Positions 16,590-25,302 of a stretch of 64,000 bases of DNA are shown here, piece by piece (the stretch's first letter is position 1; the number at the start of each line of letters is the position of its first letter). The notes beneath the pieces were generated by a model. That model saw nothing but the letters and a program-made list of their open reading frames with translations, made no database searches and was not told the origin of the DNA. The translations under genes and the position numbers were made by a program. This DNA comes from Streptomyces jeddahensis (GTDB taxonomy: Bacteria; Actinomycetota; Actinomycetes; Streptomycetales; Streptomycetaceae): contig NZ_LOHS01000092.1 of assembly GCF_001642995.1 (NCBI RefSeq), positions 39,818-103,817 of the forward strand, written 5' to 3'.

Positions 16590-16952
16590 TCAGCGGGGGC
16601 ACGCCCCTGTGCCGCCCTCAGCCTCTGGCAGGTGCTTCTCAGCCCAGACGGCCAGTTCCTTCAGCGCCGGCTCGAGTGCCGTGCCGGCCTCGGTCAACCG
16701 GTACGCGACCCGCAGGGGCGGCCCCTCGTCCACCTCGCGCACGACGAGTCCCGCTGCGCCCAGTTCGGTCAGCCGGTCCGAGAGCATGCGCTCGCTGATG
16801 CCCGGGATGGCGCGGCGCAGGTCGGCGAAGTGCACCGGGCGCTCCATCAGTACGGCCACGATGAGGCCGGTCCAGCGCTTTCCGAGCAGCGCGAAGACGC
16901 GCGTCATGCCGCTGTCGACGGTCTTGCAGGGGTCTGTGACCGGTTCCCTCAT
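16590..16952 (-). CDS. HxlR-family winged-helix regulator
   Basis: 120 residues. A Cys near the N-terminus (TDPCKTVDSG), then the HxlR DNA-binding core ALLGKRWTGLIVAVLMERPVHFADLRRAIPGISERMLSDRLTEL (given in part) and the wing ending YRLTEAGTALEPALKELAVWAE. HxlR proteins sense redox or electrophile stress, often through such a Cys. It is divergent from the azoreductase gene across a 132-base gap that includes an A-rich stretch near 16987, which fits local control of that enzyme. Confidence 0.87.
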   Translation of the reverse strand: MREPVTDPCKTVDSGMTRVFALLGKRWTGLIVAVLMERPVHFADLRRAIPGISERMLSDRLTELGAAGLVVREVDEGPPLRVAYRLTEAGTALEPALKELAVWAEKHLPEAEGGTGACPR

Positions 16953-17084
16953 GCACGTCAGTGTACTGCGACCGCCATCGTAGGTGAAAAAAAGTAAGCC
17001 CCTGTGTTATGAATAGTTCCGAACGGAATGGCAGCCCTGCCCGTGCTGCCGCTCATTTCGCATACGCATCTTTGGAGACCTCTC

Positions 17085-17738
17085 ATGGCAACGCTGCTGC
17101 ACCTGGACTCATCCCTCTGGCCCGAGTCCGCTTCCGCCTCCCGTTCCGTCACGGCCGCCTTCCGCAAGGCATGGGAGGACCAGCACCCCGACGGCACCGT
17201 GATCTACCGCGATCTCAACGCCGACCCGGTGCCACACCTGGACACCCTCACCGCGTCCGCCGGTTTCACGGATCCCGCCGACCGCAGCCCGGAGCAGGCC
17301 GCTGCCTTCGCCGCGCGCCTCAAGCTGATCGAGGAGCTGGAGAACGCGGACGCCGTGCTCATCGGCGCCCCGATGTACAACTTCACGATCCCGTCCACGC
17401 TGAAGGCATGGCTCGACCAGGTGGTGCTCATGGGCCGCACCGCTGGCGTCGAGGAGTCCCCGGTCAAGGGCACCCCGGCGTACATCGTGGCCAGCCGCGG
17501 CGGTTCCTACGCCCCCGGCACCCCGCGTGAGGGCTACGAGTACGTCCAGAACTTCCTGAAGGCGATCTTGGCCGACATGCTGGGCATGGAGGTCGACTTC
17601 ATCGTTCCCGAGCTCACCATGGCGCACTCGAACCCCGCCATGGCCGAGCTGATCCCGCTTGCGGAGGCCTCCAAGGCCAAGGCCCACGAGGACGCCGTCA
17701 CCAAGGGCAAGGCGGCTGCCCTGAGCGCTGCCGCCTGA
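17085..17738 (+). CDS. FMN-dependent NADH-azoreductase / NAD(P)H quinone reductase (AzoR type)
   Basis: 217 residues, flavodoxin-like fold. FMN-binding start LLHLDSSLWPESASASRSV, then the AzoR core LIGAPMYNFTIPSTLKAWLDQV near residues 92-111 and a third FMN contact at VASRGGSYAPGTPR. Reduces quinones or azo compounds with NAD(P)H in the cytoplasm, probably for electrophile detoxification. The ATG at 17085 follows TTTGGAGACC; the longer frame from 17028 lacks a ribosome site. The divergent HxlR gene is the likely regulator. Confidence 0.88.
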   Translation: MATLLHLDSSLWPESASASRSVTAAFRKAWEDQHPDGTVIYRDLNADPVPHLDTLTASAGFTDPADRSPEQAAAFAARLKLIEELENADAVLIGAPMYNFTIPSTLKAWLDQVVLMGRTAGVEESPVKGTPAYIVASRGGSYAPGTPREGYEYVQNFLKAILADMLGMEVDFIVPELTMAHSNPAMAELIPLAEASKAKAHEDAVTKGKAAALSAAA

Positions 17739-17747
17739 CAGGCGGTG

Positions 17748-17779
17748 CGCCCGGTCCCGGCGGACCCCGGGACCGGGCG
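17748..17779. terminator. Bidirectional hairpin terminator
   Basis: A perfect 13-base-pair stem, CGCCCGGTCCCGG (17748-17760) and CCGGGACCGGGCG (17767-17779), with a 6-base loop, between the convergent azoreductase and phosphatase genes. Confidence 0.8.
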
Positions 17780-17923
17780 AACGGCGCGAGGCGCGCGGAA
17801 GGGCCGCCTCTCAGATGTCCACGGGCAGCCTGCGTTCGGGCGGCGAGCGGCGGCAGCCGGGCTGGTCCATCCGGGAGGCCGGACAGGACGAAGCCGCGTC
17901 TGCCTATGCGACGAGCCTGCTCG

Positions 17924-19168
17924 TCACAGCCGGACGATGATCAAGGCGGTGTCGTCGCGGCCGCCGCCCGCCAGTCCGAGTCGGGTCAGCAGGGAGTCGG
18001 CCAGGTGCCCCGGGTCCAGTCGGCTGCCCTCGCCGAGGACGCCGGCCAGCCGCGCCAGGCCGGCGTCGATGTCTTCGCCACGGCGTTCGACCAGGCCGTC
18101 GGTGTAGAGGACGAGGGTGTCGCCGGGGCCGTAGGTCGCGGTGGCCTGGGGGCTCGGGACATGCTGGGGCCGGACCGCCAGGGGCGGATCGGTGGCCCGG
18201 TCCAGCAGCTCGCAGCCGCCGTCGGCGTGCACCAGGACCGGGGGCAGGTGGCCCGCGTTGCTGTAGATGATCAGACGGCTCTCGGGGTCCACCAGCGCCT
18301 GGACAGCGGTGGTGTTCAGCGCGCCCTCGACGGAGCGTGCGTACAGGCCCAGGACGTCGAGGGCCTGCGCGGGCCGCTCCAGGGCGCGGATGGCGGCGCT
18401 CAGCGCACTGCGGAGCATCCCCATGACGGCGGCGGCCTCCAGGCCGTGGCCGACGACGTCCCCGACGGCCACGGCGAAGCGGCCGCCGGGCAGATCGACC
18501 ATGTCGTACCAGTCGCCGCAGACGTTCAGCGATCCGGTGGCGGGCAGGTAGCGCACGGCGACGTCCTGGTGCCGGGCCAGGTCGGGGGCCTGCAGCATGG
18601 CCTCCTGCAGGGTGACGGCCACCTCGCGCTCGCGGGTGTGGGCCTGCCGCAGTTCCTCGTTCAGCAGCTGCAGTTCCCGGGCCCGTGCGTACAGCTCGGC
18701 TTCCAGGGCCTCCCGCTCGGCGCGCAATGCGATCGGCGTCTGGGCGCGGGTGGCGCGGGCCTTGACGAACGCGGTCACGTCCTCCACCCGGTGGATGATC
18801 CACGCCACCGATCCGTCCGGTCCGAAGACCGGGGTGTTGATGGGCGACCACCACCGCTCCTCGAACGCGTCCGGCCGTCCCATGACGGGGATGTCGTATT
18901 TCTGCAGCGCCATCGTGTCGGGCACACGCGAGGCCAGAACCCGTTGCAGAGAGGTGTTCAGGTTCCGCACCCCGTCGGCCTCGGGGTCGGCCGGATTGTC
19001 GGGGAAGGCGTCGAAGATGTGCTGCCCGATCAGGTCTTCCCTGGTCCGCATGGTCGCGTCCAGGTACGCCTGGTTGACCTCCACGATCACCAGGTCCGGG
19101 CCCAGGACCAGATAGGGGCTCGGTGTGGCGGCGAACAGCGCCGCGTAGTCGATCCCCGACACGGCCAC
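17924..19168 (-). CDS. PAS domain-PP2C (SpoIIE/RsbU-type) serine phosphatase
   Basis: 414 residues from a GTG at 19168; a GTG at 19162 is better spaced from GGAGG. An N-terminal PAS domain (about 5-125: LFAATPSPYLVLGPDLVIVE to SVAWIIHRVEDVT) is followed by a coiled linker (about 130-175) and an RsbU-like phosphatase domain with NVCGDWYDMVDLPGGRF, GDVVGHGLEAA (metal-binding Asp), LYTDGLVERR and GRDDTALIIV. Such proteins dephosphorylate anti-sigma-factor antagonists in stress partner-switching. No kinase or antagonist gene is adjacent, and the PAS ligand is unknown. Confidence 0.88.
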   Translation of the reverse strand: MAVSGIDYAALFAATPSPYLVLGPDLVIVEVNQAYLDATMRTREDLIGQHIFDAFPDNPADPEADGVRNLNTSLQRVLASRVPDTMALQKYDIPVMGRPDAFEERWWSPINTPVFGPDGSVAWIIHRVEDVTAFVKARATRAQTPIALRAEREALEAELYARARELQLLNEELRQAHTREREVAVTLQEAMLQAPDLARHQDVAVRYLPATGSLNVCGDWYDMVDLPGGRFAVAVGDVVGHGLEAAAVMGMLRSALSAAIRALERPAQALDVLGLYARSVEGALNTTAVQALVDPESRLIIYSNAGHLPPVLVHADGGCELLDRATDPPLAVRPQHVPSPQATATYGPGDTLVLYTDGLVERRGEDIDAGLARLAGVLGEGSRLDPGHLADSLLTRLGLAGGGRDDTALIIVRL

Positions 19169-19288
19169 CGTCCTCCCCCTCCCTTCCGTCTCGCCCCCTT
19201 CGCGGGCCCGCCCCTCCTCTCACGCTAGAGTCCGCCCAGCTCACCCGCCCGTTACGGATGGAGCTTCTCGACCACAGCTTCTTCTCGA

Positions 19289-19546
19289 CTACAGCTTCTC
19301 GAAGAAGAACTCGTGCTTGAGGAAGGAGGTGTCGTACTCGTGCCCAGGGTGGGGCGGGATCAGCTGAGAGGCCTGGAACAGGCGCCAGCCGTCCTGCAGC
19401 GCGGCGAGGCCCGTCTTGTACGGCGGCTCGTCGGCGTCCCCGGTCGTCGGGTGCGTACGGCCTGTGCCGTCGTAGCGGGACCAGCCCACCACGTCGGAGT
19501 CGAGTGCGGACGTGGCGAGGTAGAGCACCAGGACCTGCTGCTTCAT
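19289..19546 (-). CDS. 85-residue protein of unknown function, coupled to the PhyH dioxygenase gene
   Basis: Starts at an ATG (19546) overlapping the dioxygenase stop by 4 bases (ATGA). It begins MKQQVLVLYLATSALDSDVV, then WSRYDGTGRTHPTTGDADEP, and ends DTSFLKHEFFFEKL. The start is hydrophobic (VLVLYLATSAL) but too short and uncharged for a clear signal peptide. Aromatic- and His-rich, with no Cys. I do not recognise a family. The tight coupling suggests it works with the dioxygenase, perhaps as a small subunit or in substrate delivery. Confidence 0.65.
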   Translation of the reverse strand: MKQQVLVLYLATSALDSDVVGWSRYDGTGRTHPTTGDADEPPYKTGLAALQDGWRLFQASQLIPPHPGHEYDTSFLKHEFFFEKL

Positions 19547-20361
19547 GCGTGGCTCCTCAGGGCGGGTCGGTTGGTGACGCGGGTGACCCAGTAGTCGATG
19601 TCGAACGTGTCGTCTCCGGTGAGCGCGCGCCACAGCAGCACCCGGTTGTGGATCTCCAGCCGGGCGGTGGCCTGCTCGTACCACGGGAAGTACGTGTTGA
19701 GCTCCGCTGTGACGGCGGGGTCGTGCAGGTCGGAGGTGTCCCAGAGACGGACCTGGGGCACGGTCGGGTTGAGGCGGATCTTGTACATGTAGCGCCGTCG
19801 TCCGGTGTCGTTGCGGCGCCCGCCGTGCCAGATTCCGTGGTGCACCAGGACGACGGTGCCGGCCGGGCAGGTCAGCCGGGTCTGCCCGCGCAGGTTCTGC
19901 ACGCGCCCGATGTCGGTCTCGTTGATCCGGCGCAGATGGCTGCCCGGAACGCTGAGGGTGCCGCCCATGTCGGCGGTCACTTCGTGGGGGTAGTACATGA
20001 GCTGGACGTCGAAGGCGTCCGGCCGTACGTCGATGATCGCGTCTCCGTGGAGATCCTGGGCGCTGCCCTCGTGCGGCTCGCGTACGTGCACCGCGTGGTG
20101 GTCGACCGTCGGCTCCGGGCCGACCAGGCTCTCCAGGGCCCCGGCGACGACAGGGAGGGCGAGCAGGCGGTGGATGAAGGTGTCCTCCTGGAACGCCTTG
20201 GCCAGCGGCGTGCCGTACGACACCGCGGGTATCCCCGCGGACAGGGCCGCGATGGCGTCTTCGTTCAGCTCCTGCGGCACGACCCCGTCCAGACGCAGGA
20301 AGCCCTGCGCCACGAAGCGCGCCACCTGGACCGATGTGAGCAGCTGTTTGGTGGTTGACAT
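19543..20361 (-). CDS. Phytanoyl-CoA dioxygenase (PhyH)-family Fe(II)/2-oxoglutarate oxygenase
   Basis: 272 residues, jelly-roll fold. The facial triad is visible: His105 and Asp107 in DLHGDAIIDV, and a distal His in VLVHHGIWHGGRRNDTG, with Arg residues after it (RRYMYKIRLN) for 2-oxoglutarate. The N-terminus (LTSVQVARFVAQGFLRLDGVV) is the usual PhyH lead. Hydroxylates a small molecule that cannot be named from sequence. It is divergent from an AraC regulator and followed, with overlap, by the 85-residue gene. Confidence 0.86.
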   Translation of the reverse strand: MSTTKQLLTSVQVARFVAQGFLRLDGVVPQELNEDAIAALSAGIPAVSYGTPLAKAFQEDTFIHRLLALPVVAGALESLVGPEPTVDHHAVHVREPHEGSAQDLHGDAIIDVRPDAFDVQLMYYPHEVTADMGGTLSVPGSHLRRINETDIGRVQNLRGQTRLTCPAGTVVLVHHGIWHGGRRNDTGRRRYMYKIRLNPTVPQVRLWDTSDLHDPAVTAELNTYFPWYEQATARLEIHNRVLLWRALTGDDTFDIDYWVTRVTNRPALRSHA

Positions 20362-20434
20362 ACGGCAAACGTAGAGCGCCGGCCCCTTGCGGTCGTGGGT
20401 TGCATTCGCCGACTACTGGTAAATTTCCGCTGTC

Positions 20435-21220
20435 ATGGAGAGTGTGTCCCTGCGGCTGGACGAACCGCCCGAGGTGGTGAACGCCGGTGTCGGCGTCCAC
20501 GGCGTCTCCACCGCGTACGAGGTCTTTCGGTTGCCCGACCTGTGGCAACTCCATCTGTACGGCTATGTGGGCGAACTGTCCGTGGGGGACGCCGTCCACG
20601 CCATCCGGCCGGGTCATGTCAGCCTGGTCCCGCCGGACACCGAGGTGGGTTTCCACTACCGCGGCAGGTCCGAGCACCTGTACGCCCATCTGCGCCTGCC
20701 CGGCGCCGGCGCGCCGCACACCGTCCCGCTGATGCAGGATGCCGCGACCGAGGGCGCGTTGCTGGCCGGCCTGCTCAAGCACGCGGTCGCCGCCATGCCG
20801 GTGTCCCCGACGCGCGCCTCCGCCGAGGTGTGGGCGGTGCTCTGGCACATCACCCAGCTGACCGTGACCGAACAACCTGGACGGCAGCACCCCGTCGTGG
20901 CCGCGGCGCAGGCGTACATCGAGGAGCATCTGGCCGAACCACTGTCCGTGCCCTGCATCGCTCGCGCCGCCCGGGTCTCGCATACGCATCTGACCCGCCT
21001 GTTCCGCGCCGAGACCGGCCTCACGGTCGTCGCCTATGTCCGCCGTCGGCGGCTGGAGCGCGCCCGCCATCTCCTGCAGGCCTCCACCCTCCCCATCCCC
21101 GCCGTCGCGGCCGCGGTGGGCATCGCCGATCTGCAGGCGTTCAACAAGGCCTGCCGGCGCGAGCTGGGCGCGGGACCGCGCGCCGTCCGCGCCGCCGGTG
21201 TCCCGGTGGCGCACGGATGA
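20435..21220 (+). CDS. AraC-family regulator with N-terminal cupin-type sensor
   Basis: 261 residues. A sensor half (about 1-140: LWQLHLYGYVGELSVGDAVHAIRPGHVSLVPP) is followed by two AraC helix-turn-helices (IARAARVSHTHLTRLFRAETG and AVAAAVGIADLQAFNKACRREL). The second recognition helix reads LQAFNKACRREL rather than the common FSRAFKR type. It is divergent from the PhyH gene with a 73-base gap, so it probably controls that operon. The ligand is unknown. Confidence 0.87.
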   Translation: MESVSLRLDEPPEVVNAGVGVHGVSTAYEVFRLPDLWQLHLYGYVGELSVGDAVHAIRPGHVSLVPPDTEVGFHYRGRSEHLYAHLRLPGAGAPHTVPLMQDAATEGALLAGLLKHAVAAMPVSPTRASAEVWAVLWHITQLTVTEQPGRQHPVVAAAQAYIEEHLAEPLSVPCIARAARVSHTHLTRLFRAETGLTVVAYVRRRRLERARHLLQASTLPIPAVAAAVGIADLQAFNKACRRELGAGPRAVRAAGVPVAHG

Positions 21221-21256
21221 ACGAACCGCCTGACCTACCCAGCGGTTTGCATGGGC

Positions 21257-21279
21257 ACCCGCCGCCGGTCGGCGCGGGT
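21257..21279. terminator. Possible terminator between AraC and the carbohydrate operon
   Basis: ACCCGCCGCCG (21257-21267) pairs with CGGCGCGGGT (21270-21279) with one bulged base and a very short loop. It sits between converging genes and abuts the stop at 21280. Confidence 0.4.
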
Positions 21280-23355
21280 CTATTCGGCTTGCTCCTGTGC
21301 CTGCAACCACAGCAGCAGGTGCCAGTCCTGGTCGTTGGCGAGCGGGTCGGCGGTGTGCGCGGCCCTGCCGTCGACCGTCGAGGGCATGACGAACGCGCAG
21401 GTCGCGGAGCCGTCCTCGCGGTAGTTGGCCATGTTGGCGCGCAGGATCGCCTCGGCGAGGCGGTCCGTGTGCGCGGTGCGCAGCGTGTCCGGCAGGCGCA
21501 GGAGGGTGGCGGCGGTCAGGGTGCTCCAGTAGTGGGGGAAGACGTCCCCCCACAGCCGGTCGGCGCCGAACCAGAAGCCGTCCCAGTGCCGTATGGCGAC
21601 GCCGTGCAGCCGGGCGTGGGGCTGGGGACCGCCGAAGGCCAGCAGCCAGGGCAGCCGTTCGGCGATGGCGTCGTGGAAGACGGGATCGCCGGTGAGGGTA
21701 TGGGCGTCGCAGAGGAGGTCCACCAGGGGGGCGACGATGGACTGCTCGTAGTTGACCTCGTGTGCGGGCAGCTGCTTGCCCATCCGCACGAACTGCCGGG
21801 CGCTGTCGACCAGTTGGACCCGTAGGGCTTGGGCGCGGTCGGACTGTCCGGTGGCGTCCAGGCTGCCGCAGATGGCCAGCGTCGTCGGGGAGAGGTGGAT
21901 GGACAAGTGCATGGCGCCACCGAGTTCGAAGCTGCGCTCGATGATGCGGGCGGCGCGGTCCAGGTCCTCTGACCTGCCATGAGCCCGGTACCGGTCGTGG
22001 AAGAACTGGGCCAGCCAGGGAGTGTCGTACAGCCGGACGTGGTCGTCCTGCGAGCCGCGTCGCGGGGCGTTGCTCTCGTCGAGCAGATGGCGGCAGGCGA
22101 ACCGGGACCAGCCGTCCAGCAGTGGGTCCATCTCGTCGGGGTCCGCGAGGCCGCGGGCGGCGGCGGCCTGGAGCAGCAGCGGCATGGCGATCCGCTCGGC
22201 TCCGTCCGTCCAGTCTGGCCAGCCGTTGGTCGACTGGGTCAGGCCGGTACGGGTATCCACCGGCACGAAGGCGTGCGCGAGCAGACCAGGACGCTCCCGG
22301 GCCCGCTGGTACTGCGTGATGTACGCGACCCGGCGCCGCACCATCTCCTGAAGCGGCAGATGGAACAACACCTCGGTACGGGCGCCGTCCCCGATGTCCA
22401 GCGGATAGCTGCCGTGACGGGAGGCCTGGACCCGGTACCGGCCATCGGCCTCACGTTCCACCTTCACGCCCGAGTCCGGGCTGCTCACCGAGGACGCCTC
22501 GACGACGATCGGCTCCCCGACCTCGGCGGCGTAGGAGGAGAAGACGGCCGGCGGCGTGGTCGCGGTGGTGAAGTCCTCGACCGACGCGTACCAGCCCAGC
22601 TCCCACGCCACCGTGGCCGACTCGCCCGGCCCCAGGCGGAGCACCGGCTGGCCGCCGAACGCCTGCGGATTCCGCGCCTGGTCGGTGACCAGCAGGACCA
22701 GGTGACCGCGGACATGGGAATTCGACCTCAGGTTGCGCGACTCCACCGAGTACGCCCGCACGGCCCCCTCCCGCACGATCAGTCCCAGGCACCGGCCGTC
22801 CCCGGACATCGGCTGCGCCAGCGCCCACGCCCACGTGCCCCCGGTGAACAGGTGCGCGTGCACCGCCTGGTCCAGGGACGTCTCGGCCGTGTCGTACAGG
22901 TCGGCGAAAGGTGTCTGCACGCCCAGGCCCGTGATCGTGAGCGGCTCCTGTGCGCTGTTCACGACCGTGTACCGCTCGCGCAGCAGGTCCCCCTGCACGG
23001 AGCGACGCACCTCCACGCGGACCCCCGGAAGCGGCGTGTGCACCGCCTCCATCACCCCGTCCGCCGCCACACGCAGCTCGGCGGGCGTGTGCCAGCGGGC
23101 GCCACCCCGGTCCGTGACCAGATGACCGGAACCCCACTGGTGCTCCACCGAATGCCACACGGTCACATCGGTGTCGAGCAGAAACCGGCGCGCCCGGTCC
23201 TGCTCGTCCACGAACTGCACAGGGGCGCCCGTGGCCGGGTCGAGCACCGCATGGCCGGAGCCGAAGGCGAGGACATCAGGAATCTGAACGGGGTCATCAG
23301 GAATCCGAACATCGACAGGAGGCAAGGGAGGAACCTTTCCATACGGCTTTTCCAT
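21280..23355 (-). CDS. Large uncharacterised protein, probable (alpha/alpha)-toroid carbohydrate-active enzyme
   Basis: About 691 residues from the ATG at 23355 (MEKPYGKVPPLPP); the frame is open to a GTG at 23409 that lacks a ribosome site. The first half looks beta-rich (VWHSVEHQWGSGH, VRVEVRRSVQGDLLRERYTV), like a glycosidase beta-sandwich domain. The second half has helical-hairpin character with conserved-looking acids and aromatics (WPDWTDGAERIA, DTPWLAQFFHDRY, NYEQSIVAPLVDLLCDAH, HWDGFWFGADRLWGDVFPHYW). This layout fits GH or lyase families with an (alpha/alpha) barrel, but I cannot name one. No signal peptide, so it should act inside the cell on imported sugar. Last gene of the ABC operon. 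Confidence 0.7.
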   Translation of the reverse strand: MEKPYGKVPPLPPVDVRIPDDPVQIPDVLAFGSGHAVLDPATGAPVQFVDEQDRARRFLLDTDVTVWHSVEHQWGSGHLVTDRGGARWHTPAELRVAADGVMEAVHTPLPGVRVEVRRSVQGDLLRERYTVVNSAQEPLTITGLGVQTPFADLYDTAETSLDQAVHAHLFTGGTWAWALAQPMSGDGRCLGLIVREGAVRAYSVESRNLRSNSHVRGHLVLLVTDQARNPQAFGGQPVLRLGPGESATVAWELGWYASVEDFTTATTPPAVFSSYAAEVGEPIVVEASSVSSPDSGVKVEREADGRYRVQASRHGSYPLDIGDGARTEVLFHLPLQEMVRRRVAYITQYQRARERPGLLAHAFVPVDTRTGLTQSTNGWPDWTDGAERIAMPLLLQAAAARGLADPDEMDPLLDGWSRFACRHLLDESNAPRRGSQDDHVRLYDTPWLAQFFHDRYRAHGRSEDLDRAARIIERSFELGGAMHLSIHLSPTTLAICGSLDATGQSDRAQALRVQLVDSARQFVRMGKQLPAHEVNYEQSIVAPLVDLLCDAHTLTGDPVFHDAIAERLPWLLAFGGPQPHARLHGVAIRHWDGFWFGADRLWGDVFPHYWSTLTAATLLRLPDTLRTAHTDRLAEAILRANMANYREDGSATCAFVMPSTVDGRAAHTADPLANDQDWHLLLWLQAQEQAE
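23274..23310. repeat. Tandem duplication in the 5' end of the large enzyme gene
   Basis: A 21-base unit beginning CATCAGGAATC is followed head to tail by a partial second copy (23295-23310). In the protein it gives VRIPDDP then VQIPDV. Confidence 0.75.
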
Positions 23356-23364
23356 ACGGCTTTT
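23339..23364. repeat. Two tandem 13-base repeats over the start codon of the large enzyme gene
   Basis: CCATACGGCTTTT is present twice in a row (23339-23351 and 23352-23364). On the coding strand each copy holds an ATG behind GGAAAAG, in different frames, so the duplication affects which start is used. Confidence 0.85.
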
Positions 23365-23425
23365 CCAGGGGTTGGGTCGTACGTCGAGGGCGAACCCCCG
23401 GATGGACACGCGGTCGGTGCGTTGA

Positions 23426-24088
23426 TCAGCGGTGCGTGTCCACGAGGTCGCGGTGGCGGTGTATGTGGAGCAGTGCGATCAGTACGGGCACGGCCAGTGC
23501 GATCCCTGCCAGCGAGATCACGCCGATGAGTGCGACGGCCCCGCATGCGAGCCAGGTCCGCAGGGTCGGTTCCGGGCGACTCAGGGCGAGGCGTGACGAT
23601 TGGCGGGCCAGCACAAGGCAGTTCTGGCGAGGGTCGGCGAGAAACAGCGGGCCCCAGTACGTGGCCGACACCGACAGCAGCAGGGTGACGCTCAGCAGCA
23701 GCGGTGTGAGGAGCAGCGTCGCTGCGATCAGGGCGGTGAAGAGCAGGGACAGTGGGCTGAGGGTACGCAGGGCGGGCCGGGCCAGTTCCTGCGCCAGGTC
23801 CCGGGCCAGCGCCACGTCGATCTGCCTGCCCCGGCTCGCTTCGTCTGCGAGGCCGTAGAGGACGGCCGTGGCCGGGGCCAGGGCAACAGCGGTCGCCAGG
23901 ATCAGCAATGCCCGTACCGCCGCCGGGAGTTCGGGAACAGCGAGGGCGACAAGAGCGGGCACGAGCACCACCGCACAGGCGACATTGGCCAGGACCAGGC
24001 GCTCGACCTGGGTGCCCAGCGTGGCGAACGCGGCCCACACCGGCGGTCGTTCCTCCGCGCGAGGCTCTGTGTCCCACAGGAACGGCAC
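23426..24088 (-). CDS. DUF624/YesL-like membrane protein
   Basis: 220 residues from a GTG at 24088. About five to six hydrophobic segments (for example LVLANVACAVVLVPALVALAV, ALLILATAVALAPATAVLYGL and LACGAVALIGVISLAGIALAV, given in part) with an Arg-rich loop. Topology and its place in a sugar ABC operon resemble DUF624 (YesL) proteins, which accompany importers for complex plant-polysaccharide fragments. The reaction or role of that family is unknown. It starts 6 bases after the upstream ATPase stop. Confidence 0.68.
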   Translation of the reverse strand: MPFLWDTEPRAEERPPVWAAFATLGTQVERLVLANVACAVVLVPALVALAVPELPAAVRALLILATAVALAPATAVLYGLADEASRGRQIDVALARDLAQELARPALRTLSPLSLLFTALIAATLLLTPLLLSVTLLLSVSATYWGPLFLADPRQNCLVLARQSSRLALSRPEPTLRTWLACGAVALIGVISLAGIALAVPVLIALLHIHRHRDLVDTHR

Positions 24089-24094
24089 GCCTTC

Positions 24095-25240
24095 TCACCC
24101 CTTTCCCTGCGGACCGTGCAGCAGCGAGTCGCCGGTCTCCGCGTCGAAGAGGTGCACCTTCTCCAGGTCGATGCCGAGCGGAACCTCCTGGTCGAGATAG
24201 CTCGCGGGCATACGGACCTTGAAGGTGGCCGTGAAGTCCTGCGGCTCGGCTCCTGCTTCCTCGGGTGTCGACAGGTACACCGTGGAGCCGGTCGCACTGG
24301 GCTCGATGACGGTCACCACGCCATGGATGGTGTTGTCCTCGGTGACGTCGAAGGGTGCCATGCGCGGTACGTGCAGATGCTCCGGCCGCACGCCCAGCTC
24401 GATCTTCCGGCCCGCGTATGCGCGTATCCGGTGTGCGATGCTCTCGGGCAGCCGCAGGTCGAGTCCGCAGCCGGAGGCGACCATGTCCCCGTCGACGTTC
24501 TTGAGCTCCATGGTGAAGAGGTTGATGCTGGGTGTGCCGATGAAGAAGGCCACGAAGCGGTTCACCGGGCGTTCGTAGAGTTCCTCGCCCGTCCCGATCT
24601 GCTGGATGCGGCCTGCGTTCATCACCGCGATCCGGTCTCCGAGGGCCATCGCCTCCGACTGGTCGTGCGTGACGTAGATCGTCGGGCGCTTCTTGCGGCG
24701 GTGCAGGGTGAGGATGTCCTCGCGTGCGCTGTACCGCAGCTGGGCGTCGAGATTGGAGAGCGGCTCGTCGTAGAGGTAGAGGTCGGCGTCGCGCACCATG
24801 GACCGGGACAGTGCGACCCGTTGCCGCTCACCGCCCGACAGCTGGCGCGGCTTGCGGTCGAGGAGATGGTCGATACGGAAGGTGCGGGCCGCCTCCGGCA
24901 CCTTGTCCTTCACCACGGCGCGTGGAGTGCGGCGGGAGCGCAGCCCGTAGGCGATGTTCTCGAAGACGGTGAGATGCGGAAGGATCGCGTAGTCCTGGAA
25001 GACCATGGCGATCGACCTGTCCCGGGGGCGTACGTCGGTCACCTCCCGGTCGCCGAAGCGGATGGTGCCGGAGGAGACCGGTTCCAGGCCCGCGAGCATC
25101 CGCAACGTCGTGGTCTTGCCGCAGCCGGACGGGCCCACCAGGACGAGGAGTTCCGACTCCCCGGTGGTGAAGCCGACTCCGTCCACGGCACGCTTGTCGC
25201 CGAACTCCTTCACCAGGTTGTCGACGGCTATCGCAGTCAT
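24095..25240 (-). CDS. ABC transporter ATPase, MalK/UgpC type (first of an adjacent pair)
   Basis: 381 residues. Walker A GPSGCGKTTTLRML, Q-loop FQDYAILPHL, signature LSGGERQRVALSR, Walker B DLYLYDEPLSNLD and switch His in YVTHDQSEAMALG are all intact. A C-terminal TOBE/OB domain (about 235-381) begins FVAFFIGTPSINLF and contains LGVRPEHL. It should drive the import complex from the inner membrane face. Most Streptomyces sugar importers borrow the shared ATPase MsiK, so a dedicated ATPase, let alone several, is uncommon. Confidence 0.92.
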   Translation of the reverse strand: MTAIAVDNLVKEFGDKRAVDGVGFTTGESELLVLVGPSGCGKTTTLRMLAGLEPVSSGTIRFGDREVTDVRPRDRSIAMVFQDYAILPHLTVFENIAYGLRSRRTPRAVVKDKVPEAARTFRIDHLLDRKPRQLSGGERQRVALSRSMVRDADLYLYDEPLSNLDAQLRYSAREDILTLHRRKKRPTIYVTHDQSEAMALGDRIAVMNAGRIQQIGTGEELYERPVNRFVAFFIGTPSINLFTMELKNVDGDMVASGCGLDLRLPESIAHRIRAYAGRKIELGVRPEHLHVPRMAPFDVTEDNTIHGVVTVIEPSATGSTVYLSTPEEAGAEPQDFTATFKVRMPASYLDQEVPLGIDLEKVHLFDAETGDSLLHGPQGKG

Positions 25241-25302
25241 CAGTGGGGCTCCGTCGTATGTCAGAAGTCGTGTAGGGGCAGCGGTGTGTCAGGAGTCGAA
25301 CG

